A stretch of DNA of 64,000 nucleotides from the NCBI RefSeq assembly GCF_932526225.1, contig NC_064037.1:9964203-10028202 (forward strand), in the 5' to 3' direction. Below, piece by piece: positions 33,543 through 44,000 of this stretch (its first letter is position 1; each line of letters opens with the position of its first letter). Source of the DNA: Nematostella vectensis. Lineage: Eukaryota > Cnidaria > Anthozoa > Actiniaria > Edwardsiidae. Position numbers and translations under genes: made by a program. The notes beneath the pieces were generated by a model. It was not told the origin of the DNA. It was given only the letters and a program-made list of their open reading frames with translations, and searched no databases.

Positions 33543-35775
33543 ATGTTTCAAATCCTTGATTTCACAGGGTTGAGATTATTATATTTTAGCAGGGTGCGCA
33601 GACTTTCCTCAAAACCATCAAAAGCAATGGCCTCGCGTGTCAGGTGATGTAGTTTGTAGGCTTTTATTTCTTTCAAAATATTTATACTTGTAATTTATGA
33701 AATCGGATTTATACCGTATATTTGGAAAATCTGGTCGAGTAAAGGCAGATCTTTTTCTCCATAAAAAAGGCTTACAATAATGGTCCTAGAGAGGAGTGGG
33801 GGGGGGGGGGGGGGGAGAAGAAGAAGGGGCAGGAAGGGGGCAGAAGAGGGTGAAGGGTGTGTACAATTTTGAATTCATGTTGTTACCTACGCCCGTAGCC
33901 AGGGGGCTTCAGAAAAGAAAAACACTCAACCGGAAGGTTACTGGAAGGTCTGCTATCTTGCAGTGGGACTTCTGCTAACTGGGTTAACCCCCCTCACCCC
34001 CCCCCCCCCCCCCCCCTCCGCCCACCAAATGAAAATCATGGTGAGCCAAATCCCCAGCCCTCAAGGTAAACAAAGATGTTCATTTGAAATTCCTGCATTA
34101 TTGTCCAGTGATCAAAATCATTCATATATAGTACAGCAATTCGGCTAAATGAATTTTAACCCTGTAATGTTTTAATTACCTGTTGTTACCATACAGAACT
34201 GCAGTTTTTTCATTTTCTAAATGTCAGCATAAAATAAATGTTAATCATAATACAATGATATGATTATTCAGATATTTGGACATTTGGAAATGTCTATTTT
34301 AATATCCATTATGATTATTATCTCACAGATTCTCTTAGCTATTTTCATAGATTTAGATCACCAAACCTCTAAGGGAGCTTAAAAGGGACCATCTGGATTT
34401 TGATCTAGCCTTATTCCTGTTTCAGATCTGCAATATCGCTGAATAAACGCAGTTACAGAGACAGACATAACAGAATCCTCCTAGAGGGGCTGCGCATAGT
34501 CCATGATGCACTGCTTGCTAATATGGAGCCCATTACAATATTTTACAGCAATAAAAACTTGATTGACAAGTTGACATCAAAACTTCCCAGTCGGTACTTT
34601 GTACCTGTTGATGATAAGACAATGAAGAATTTGTCGACAGCTCTTACACCCCCAGGAATTGTGGGTGTTTTTAAGAAACCTTGTTCACAATTAAAGATAA
34701 AATCAAATGTTCTTCCTCTTACTGTCATATGTGACAGAGTCAAAGACCCCTCTAATCTAGGTAAGCAAACACAGCAATTTGCCACATCAACTAGTTCATA
34801 ACTTTTCTGTCAGATTAAAGTCAGATTAGTTTGAACTAGGCTTCTTTATATTCATATCATCCTATACCCACTTCTTTGGTATCTCATTATTTATTTAATT
34901 TTAGGTACCATTGTGCGGACCTGTGCTGCTGCTGGTTGCCAGGCCTTAATAACCACCGAGTATTCCACCGATCTTTGGGACCCAAAGGTTCTGAGGGGTG
35001 GGGCTGGTGGGCACTTTAGAGTCCCTCTCTATGGCTTGTTGTCATGGAAGCAGATTGCTGACATGCTTGGTGACGATACAAGACTATATCTAGCTGAGAG
35101 TGACAATACAGGTAAGATAATAATCAGTCCCTGGAAATACTTTGTGGTGGATAACCCCATTTCCTGGCATTGCTATGGCACCCTAAATTTAGATTTGGGT
35201 TCTAGAATTATAGTAGAGAAGGTTAATGATATCACAACAGGAGGGATGTTGTTAGTATGTACAAAATGTCTTTCAAGAAATTCTATTATCAAGAAATTTA
35301 TGTGTAATTCCAGAAAACATCCAACCCCCAACAAACACACATACGTGGAAGAGGGAGGTAATTTTCTCTAAACTTTCCCAACCTCACTGCCCGAAATATC
35401 TACCATACTGGAAGTTGACATAATACTGTGTTTGTAAATTTAAGAGCCACCCTAATTCCACACATAGCTTTTCTGCTTCAATAATTTTATTTTTCATTCT
35501 TAGGACATATAAAACCCCTGAAGCCATATTTTGAGGTTGACTGGACTTTAGGCCCCAGTGCTCTTATTGTTGGAGGAGAAACCACAGGCATCAGCACTGA
35601 GGCACAAATGCTAGCCTGTGGGGAGAGGGGTCAGGCAGTGCACATACCAATGGTTGGGAATTTAGATAGTTTGAGTGCAGGAATCTCAGTGGCTCTTATT
35701 GTTTATGAGGCCTTCAGACAAATAAATGGATTAGTCTCCCATAAAAATGTCAAGGATAAGAATACTTGGCCATAG
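33543..35775 (+). CDS. MRM3: MRM3-like mitochondrial rRNA 2'-O-ribose methyltransferase (SpoU family), 4 exons
   Basis: MRM3 methylates a ribose in the A-loop of mitochondrial large-subunit rRNA using S-adenosylmethionine. Exons: 33543-33643, 34426-34760, 34905-35111, 35504-35775 (stop TAG), with matching phases, giving 304 aa. Exon 1 encodes a short Arg/Ser-rich stretch suiting a mitochondrial targeting peptide (RVRRLSSKPSKAMASRVR); it is the least certain exon, chosen by phase and a GTGATG donor. Exon 2 starts the substrate-binding part (RILLEGLRIVHDALL) and reaches SpoU motif 1 (DRVKDPSNLGTIVRT). Motif 2 is LIVGGETTGIS, and motif 3 is HIPMVGNLDSLSAGISVAL. Vertebrate MRM3 is about 420 aa; this copy lacks much of the N-terminal region and the insertion before motif 2. 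Motif 3 has DSLSAG where a SLN-type Asn is usual. Confidence 0.88.
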
Positions 35776-35788
35776 CAGGCCCCTACCC

Positions 35789-35794
35789 AATAAA
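35789..35794 (+). terminator. Polyadenylation signal of MRM3
   Basis: AATAAA 14 nt after the TAG stop. Confidence 0.55.
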
Positions 35795-35952
35795 ATTATA
35801 ATCAAATTACCACTAGGGGAATAGCCTGGCCCTAATATTTTCTAAATGTTTCTGTATTGTGCCCCCCCCCCCCCACCCCCTCCTGGTACAGCTTGATAGA
35901 AATATATTGTCCTTTTTTTAAAGGAATTTCAGAGATCATCCTAAATTTCATC

Positions 35953-36941
35953 TTAACCCATTGACTCCTGGCTATTTTTGAGCTGAATTTACAAAAAAAC
36001 AGACTGAAAACAGATACCCCCCCCCTATTCTGAGTTTTATACAGCCCGTCAAAGTCAAACACAGCTGCACCTAGTCAGCGGTATCCAAGCTTTCCAACAG
36101 TGCTTTGCGGTCCCCACTTTTAATCCCTCGTCGTTGTGCTGAAGCAAGCACAAGTTGATGGTTGCTTGTATTTTTCATCAAAAATACAGCTATGAGCATA
36201 TTAGGAGAGTGTCTCAGGACACCATGAAGTCTATTTGGGCATAATTGAGTGCTTTGCTTATGGATATTTGCAAGCAAAGGTGGATTCATGATGATTTTTT
36301 CTTGTTTGGCTTTGCCTGGATGAGAAAATATTTTCTAATGAATCACCACAGCTCTCCTAAATGCTGTCTTTTCTGAAACCAAATTGATTCCAAAATTGCT
36401 TACACTGCTATTCTGGGTCTGTATGACCTGGAATTGATTTGCTTGGCTTCGGGGTGAAAAGACTTTGGGGAGAGGAGTGTTGACTGGCCCTCCCCTCGTG
36501 AATTTGTCCATGGATCTCCCAGAATTCTTTGCAATACGTAAAGGCATCTTCGTGGTTTTACAAGCCTTCAAGGAGTGGACATTGTGTCTTGAGGCCATGG
36601 AAATGTACATGGAGGATCAGAATAAAGGTATCTATTTGTGTCTTGAGCTGTGTTTGCTGATCTCTCTCCCTTGTGTGGTATTTTGAGCGTTTTATTGAGA
36701 GGGGTGATTCTGCTTTTCTTTCCTTGTTCGATTTGAAATTTGCCAAGGAACCTGTGCTATTATTTGGCTTAAGAGTAGTTGCCAACACCTTGGTTGGATG
36801 CATATCTTCAAGACCATTTATTCCTTAGACTGATGCCTGAGTATCTTCATCTTGTTGTGTTTAGTTTGCATTTATGAATTTTTTGGGTTGTTGGTACTTC
36901 CCAAAGCCGGTACAAGCCGGTTGAGGGGTCAATGTGTTTAA
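35953..36941. mobile_element. 1-kb non-autonomous element with TTAA ends, copy 3
   Basis: Starts TTAACCCATTGACTCCTGGC and ends with GGTCAATGTGTTTAA, imperfect inverted repeats that include TTAA. It is the inverse of the copy at 27583-28594. It lies just downstream of MRM3 and has no transposase frame. Confidence 0.8.
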
Positions 36942-37034
36942 GGACAATGTTTCAAATATCAGCCATCTATTCAGAAACAAACAGCTTGAGGGAGCTGTTG
37001 GCAATAGTTTTTCAGGGCAATAACCAAAGGATGA

Positions 37035-37202
37035 CAGTGGCGTAGCGAGAATTTTTAACAGGAGTACGCCCAAAGGGACTTTCAAGGCATTTTCTCCTGT
37101 ATTTTAGATAATGTCTAATACATTAACTGTATTTTTGGCTGCTAAAGGGGGGGGGGGGGAGGGGGCGGGCCCCCTTGGCAACCCCCCTGGCTACGCCCCT
37201 TG
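37035..37202. mobile_element. Short inverted-repeat element (CAGTGGCGTAGC ends)
   Basis: CAGTGGCGTAGCGAG and CCTGGCTACGCCCCTTG are inverted ends. The interior includes poly-G and GATAATGTCTAATACATTAA, which reappears inverted near 37700 in a related element starting CAGGGGCGTAGGCAAG at 37633. Confidence 0.6.
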
Positions 37203-37372
37203 ATGATCCCTGCACAAGTCAACTCATTAGAGTTAGGTAGACATTGTTGCCACCTCATTAGTTCAACGACATTGAATAAAACTCCACATGCGCAACATTA
37301 GAAGAAAGTCTCGGAATTTTGTATGATGCCAATAAAAGAACAGATGGTAATGTAGAAGAGGATGGATAGCCT

Positions 37373-37592
37373 ATAATTAACTTCTTATTCCTCTTCTTAA
37401 CCTGTATTCACCGGTATTCGGTGCTATCGTCGCGGAAAACCCTCTCCGATCGGGCGCCATCTTGTATTCTAAGCCGCGTGATTCCTGGGGGCTTAAAACT
37501 CCCGATCACCCGAACGGAGAGGGTTTTCCGCGATGATAACACCGAATACCGCCTGCAAGCAGGCTAAGAAAAGGAATAAGAAGTTAATTATT
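37373..37592. mobile_element. Fold-back element of 220 bp
   Basis: ATAATTAACTTCTTATTCCT at the left and AGGAATAAGAAGTTAATTAT at the right are perfect inverses. A second inner inverted pair, CGCGGAAAACCCTCTCCG and CGGAGAGGGTTTTCCGCG, would make a long hairpin. Confidence 0.75.
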
Positions 37593-40500
37593 AAATAACT
37601 GATGATGACTATGACTTAAAGTTGATGACAATGTTTGACATCAGGGGCGTAGGCAAGGGGATGGCCCAGGGAGTCCACCCTCCCTTCTAGCAGCCACAAA
37701 TACAGTAAATGTATGAGACATTATCTAAAACACATGAGACAATGCCTTGAAAAGCCCCCCCCCCCCCCCCCCTTAGCCACCAAAAGAAGGTCGTTTTCCA
37801 TTGCAGGATCGTCACATACTCTTCTTTCTCCATATGTACCTACGACGGCGTTGACGGCATTACAAATCATTACAGGCGTCCCCCCTCCGTGCTATCCATG
37901 CCTGTTGTCAGGATCCCTGTGGATTTTTTACGATTCTCGACACTAGATTGGCATCTTGAAAAGGGGACAGCTCGCTGAATGCAAGCATCTCGGGTTTCGC
38001 CGACCAATCCACGCGGGACGCTGCTACAACTCGCCTGCGTTCTAGTTTATTTCCCTTGTGATTTCAACTGCTGCTGGTTTATAATAACACAAAGCGAAGA
38101 CGTCCCAACCGTGTGCTGGTATGTACACACTTTGGTTGTTAAAGCACGTTTTAACTTTGTACTGGGTGTTCGGAATAGTCCTTCGTGTGAGATTTCAGTC
38201 TCATGTTTGTTTGCCACGTTTTCAGACTCGTAGATTTGTACATAGTACGTTTGTGTTTGCAGCGTTTTGTACTTTGTCATGTTTTGTAGTTCCATATTTG
38301 TAGATACATTAACAATAACCATTTTGCGGTAATATACATTTATTTAAGTAAATTTCAATTAATCCTTTCTCTGTTTTGTAAATCGATACCATTTATAGGC
38401 CGTTCGTAATAGCAACAGACTCTATTGCACTTTGACTCAAACTCTGGCTGAGATTTCTTCCGGCTAAGATATGTCTGTAAAAGCTGAGAAATTGTACGTC
38501 TGTGTTAGCTAAATTAGCTTTCTAACATGACTGGGTGAGGTGTTGTTAGTATGACGACCTAGTATTTCGTCTTTAACTGAATTGCTTTTGTATTCCGGTT
38601 CCAGTAGAGATTATTTTGGAAATACGTCGAGAAAAACATCGCTTTCGTAGCGTTATGTTTTTTAAATGGGAATAGGTTTATTCTAGGTCGGCCGGAATAA
38701 AAATCCGTAGTTTTGCCGCCAGATTGTTGACGGAACTAGCTCCCTGTTTGTTTGATCTATATTTTGCCGAAACTGGCCACTGATCCCACAGTTTTTCACC
38801 AGCTACAGCTACATATATAAGTAATAAAATATAAGGGAGTTTCTACCGTTTTTTTATAAACCAATTAAGAATAAGATGTCCTTATTTTACCTAAGAAAAC
38901 ATTTTTACTTGTTTTTTAGTCAAGTTTTTGCGTTGTTTATTTAATCTAAAGGTGACTGAGAGAGCTATCGATTTTCTATGGCAAAGATTGTTCTCGTTGC
39001 GAATTATACGCTAATTTTAGCAGTTAAGACTGTTATATTTCTAGGCGAAATCTCATTTCTTTTACACTTTGAAATGAATTTCGCAGAGTCGCTTCAAGTT
39101 TTGGTCTGCTTTTGTTTACAATGTCTACTGCTACATCTATAACCTTTCCTATGCTAACTCTGCAATTGCTGGGCACTCTTTTCTTGGGTAAACGTCAGGC
39201 TTTTGAAATATTCGCCTTGTTAAGAAAACAGTCAGATGATATAGACTATCAAAACGCAAGCGTAAGCTGGCAAAACATCTTGTCTTACCCCGAGCAAAGT
39301 TCGCTTGAATACGCCTAATTTACGCCCCCGTTTCTGCCTCTTGCTAGTTACCAGGCTACGCGCTCGTGCGATTTTGGAATTCCTGCTTCAGTCCCAGACA
39401 GATCTATTGTTCCGTGTGCAAACACTCGTCAGACCTGTTTGACAATTCATCGACTAATAGCCAATAGAGAAAAAAATAGTTGACATCTAAAAGGTTTTTC
39501 AGTGAAATTTGTCAGATCTCTTAACTTTAAGGTCAACATTGATCATTTAAAAAATATTCCTTAGTGATTTTTTTAGTCAATAATTTAAGAAAAACATAGT
39601 TCTCAAATCATATTGTTATCTTTTTATTTACTGTTGGTCCACCTTTCTTTTTTGTTGATATTCAAATCAAATTCAAATGAATAGTTATGATATCGTTGTA
39701 AAATTAAAGGCTATTTTCTCCCGCGTCGTTAAATTACAGATTATTTCCTACTGCCTAGCAAGTTGAACGAAACTGTTCTCGGGTCTGCTCATGTCATCTT
39801 ACACACAGATCCTTCTGTAGATTGGCAATCATGATTTCCGTTCCCTTAAGTCCTGGCGTTGGGCGCAATGTATCAAACGTAAGGGACAGTTCCTCACAAA
39901 ACATTCGCCTTTTATTGTACGCATCAGCCAAAGCACGTTTTTTAAGACAGGAATTCGGGAATTCACTTGAGCGTAGCGTCTTTGGGGGATTATCTGAAAA
40001 GGGGTCAAACCTCTTCTTTATTTATATCAGTAGTGATAGTAAACGTCGAAATGCGTCAGTCCTTGTGACTAAGAACTCGTTATTGTAGCTTCCGCGTGTG
40101 TAAACTGAGATGTGATTTTCCGATAGCTTGATGTGACTTGTTTCCGCAAATCGCCTGACTCCAATTAAGAATTTAATTTGTCCGGACACTTACCCTATCC
40201 CCACATCTAGTTGGCCGTACAAACCTGATAACAACCCGGTTTTTCTACGAATTGCACAGCTAGAACACCGTAAAAACGGAACCACGAGAGTCCCAACACG
40301 TTTAAGTGCCGATCTAACGCTGAGCTTCAAAAGTCACCTTTGATTTTAAAATCGCAACATTAGCCCATGCACTTCGACGACATTTTTGGTTGGTATGTAA
40401 AACCAGGGGAAGATTAGGGGGGGCGTGGGGAGGGGGTACAAACACAAAGATATAGTCGTGAGGTTACAACAAGAAAAAATGAGAAGATCAATTTCTTTTC

Positions 40501-40629
40501 TCTAATGAGGAAATTACAACCGCTACAACTATTCCCCCAGACCCGCCACTGAAATTAAAGTCTATAAAATTAGAAAATATTGAATGGGTCTACCAACAAT
40601 CGAAATAGAGGTGGTCTAACGCAAATCGA
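37593..40629. other. Intergenic DNA between MRM3 and UNC93A
   Basis: Apart from the CAGGGGCGTAGG-type fragment (about 37633-37800) I see no transposon, array or coding exon. Open frames at 37979-38233, 39112-39318 and 39822-40088 lack recognisable domains and splice context. Distal promoter sequence of UNC93A may be included. Confidence 0.45.
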
Positions 40630-40639
40630 AATCGAAAGG

Positions 40640-40930
40640 GCGTGTCTGAAATAGTACCGATTCAATCCCGAAATATCATCGCGGTGTCTGAAATGGTACC
40701 GATTTAATCCCGAAATATCATCGGTGTATCTGAAATGGTACCGATTCAATCCCGAGATATCATCGGCGTGTCTGAAATAGTTTCGACTCATTCCCGAAAT
40801 ATCACCGGCGTGTCTGAAATAGTTTCGATTCATTCCCAAATATCACCTGTGTCTGAAATAGTTTCGACTCATTCCCGAAATATCACCGGAGTCTCTGAAA
40901 TAGTACCGGCTCAATCCTGAAATATTATTC
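40640..40930 (+). repeat. 42-bp minisatellite copied from the UNC93A start-codon region
   Basis: The true start reads GAAATGGCACCGACGCAATCCC then GAGATA at 41036. The array units read GAAATGGTACCGATTCAATC then CCGAGATATCATCGG. About seven units are present. Since 42 is a multiple of three, an upstream frame from ATG 40735 to TGA 40920 repeats the same 14 residues (SEIVSTHSRNITGV) and opens with MVPIQSRD, close to the true MAPTQSRD. Confidence 0.82.
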
Positions 40931-41038
40931 GCGTGCCAGAAATAGTGCCTGAAACTCTTTCTCGAAACATTGTAAAAGACAAAATCGAAGAAGAAATGGG
41001 GTTCTAATCGATTTCAAATTTTATCCGACAGATCCGAA

Positions 41039-44000
41039 ATGGCACCGACGCAATCCCGAGATAATATTCTCAACGAGAATGGCGACTCGTTGGTTGGCCG
41101 AGAGGTTGTCGACAGGAGTCCAAAAGTGGACTCGGACATGGACCCAAGAGCAATGACAGCCAAGCAAAAACGCAAGGAGAAGTTCTCCCTCACACTCAAC
41201 ATTTTCTTTATCAGCTGCGGGTTTTTGTTCCTTTTTACCGCTTTCCAGTCTCTTCAGGTACACACTTACCTGTGGTTTAACCTACTGAAAGATGATCATC
41301 ACCATCATCATGGGGGGCATTTACACAATTTCATCGTCATATCCATGTCATCATAACCATCATTGACACCACCTTACCAACATCATCATCACCACCACAC
41401 GATCATCATCATCATCATCATCACCACCATATGATCATCACAACCATCATCATCATCGTGACCATCATTATCACCGCCATACTATCATCATCGTCAGCAC
41501 CACACCATAATCACCATTAGCACCATACCACCACCATACCATCATCATCATCATCATCATCATCATACCATGCTTATTGTTGTCATTATCATCAACCCTG
41601 TTATCCCATCTTAATCCCAACAGAACCTACAGAGCTCACTGAATTCAGATGAAGGTCTTGGCCTGGCATCCCTGTGTGTGATCTATGCGTCCCTCATCAT
41701 CTCCTGCATGTTCGTCCCGCCCTACATGATAGGGAGGCTTGGTGCCAAGTGGGCCCTTGTGGTATCTATGGTCTCCTATGTACTGTACACTGTCGCTAAC
41801 TACTACCCTTCCTGGTATACAATGATACCAGCCTCATTCCTTGTTGGTAAGCTCATGGTCTCCTATGTACTGTACACTGTCGCTAACTACTACCCTCCCT
41901 GGTACACCATTATACCCGCCTTATTCCTTGTTCGTAAGCTCACGGTCTCATGTACATTGTCGGTAACTACTACTCTTCTTGGCCTTTACCATCTTCTTAT
42001 AAGATACAACTTTATCCATTGTTTCTTATAGGCTTTTACCATCTCCTTCTAAGGTATGCCCTTCCCCATTGTTTCTTACACGCTTTTACCATCTCCTTCT
42101 AAGGTATGCCTTTCCCCATTGTTTCTGACACGCTTTTACATCTCCTTATAAGGTATGCCCTTCCCCATTGTTTCTCATACGTTTTAACCATCTCCATGTA
42201 AGGTATGCCCTTCCCAATTGTTTCTCACACGCTTTTGCCATCTCCTTATAAGGTATGCCCTTCCCCATTGTTTCTTACACGCTTGTCCATATAAGGCATG
42301 TCTGCGGCGCCTTTGTGGTCCTCCAAGTGCGCGTACCTCACCACCACAGGGATCCGGTACAGCGAACTGAGCAATGAGACTCAAGAGACCGTCGTCACGC
42401 GCTATTTCGGGATTTTCTTCCTCATATTCCAGAGCGGACAGATCTGGGGGAACTTGATCTCGTCCATGGTCCTACAGCAGGGAGATGCGGGTAAGCCTGC
42501 TTTGGTTTTCAAACAATGGGAATCCTGTGGCGCGAAGAAACGAGGTGCACTGGATCGGCGTGTACGCGTACACTCAAAATTCCACAAATCCGACCTTCGC
42601 AAAGCGTTTTCGTGAACCCGAAATGAATAATCTAATGTAGCAATAGGACTTGCTCGTTGTATTTTCCATTTTTCTGCTCAAGGCTTTTAATCTACTACCT
42701 TAGGCAAATGTTGTTTCAGAAGTAACGAAAGCTTCTGCTGAAAAAGAAATGGCCACTTTTATGGGATTATTAAAGGGATATATAAGTGTATATGTAGGCC
42801 CTCTTATATGTTATGTTGAAGTGACAAAAGTTGGGCTTGTTTTCTGAATTTTGCCATCCTTTCTGTCGTCTTTGAACATGTTTCTAGTTTATATCAAATT
42901 TCTTAAAACATATTTTTTTTGTGCAAATGAAATAAAAGTGTGTAACGAGGGATAAACACGGTCTGTTGTTCATTGATAATAGCGTCTATTTTACAGGCGG
43001 AGAAAGTTTTCGTGAAAACGCGGCTGAGGTGTGCGGCCCAAACTTTTGTAAGATGCCCGAGGCTGTCGGCAATGCGACTGAGCCGCTGTCCAGGCCCGAG
43101 AAGAAGTTCGTTTACACGATGCTCAGCATTTACCTCGCTACTGGTGTAGTGGCTGTACTTCTCATTATATTACTGCTGAAAAAGTGAGGCTCGTTTACCC
43201 TTACACCTTTTTTATAATATTTTGCACTATCGCCAGTCATATAGTGGACGAAACTCCATATATGACGAAACTCCATATATAACGGACCTCCATTTAATGG
43301 ACAACCTTTATATAACGGACCTCCATTTAGTGGACAACCTTAATATAACGGACCTCCATTAAGCGGGGAACCTTTATATAACGGACCTCCATTTAGTGGA
43401 CAACCTTTATATAACGGACCTCCATTTAGTGGACAACCTTTATATAACGGACCTCCATTTAGTGGACAACCTTTATATAACGGACCTCCATTTAGTGGAC
43501 AACCTTTATATAACGGACCTCCATTTAGTGGACAACCTTTATATAACGGACCTCCATTTAGTGGACAACCTTTATGTAACGGACCTCCATTTAGTGGACA
43601 ACCTTTATATAACGGACCTCCATTTAGTGGACAACCTTTATATAACGGACCTCCATTAAGCGGGGAACCTTTATATAACGGACCTCCATTTAGTGGACAA
43701 CCTTTATATAACGGACCTCCATTAAGCGGGGAACCTTTATATAACGGACCTCCATTTAGTGGACAACCTTTATATAACGGACCTCCATTTAGTGGACAAC
43801 CTTTATATAACGGACCTCCATTTAGTGGACAACCTTTATGTAACGGACCTCCATTTAGTGGACAACCTTTATATAACGGACCTCCATTTAGTGGACAACC
43901 TTTATGTAACGGACCTCCATTAAGTGGGGAACCTTTATATAACGGACCTCCATTTAGTGGACAACCTTTATATAACGGACCTCCATTTAGTGGACAACCT

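Noticed and set aside
39112-39318. Possible small gene upstream of UNC93A
   Set aside because: Short single frame without recognisable domain, signal peptide or splice context.
41290-41575. His/Ser-rich coding extension of UNC93A exon 1
   Set aside because: It is an (ATC/ACC) microsatellite after a good donor (CAG|GTACAC at 41257), and exon 2 joins in phase without it.
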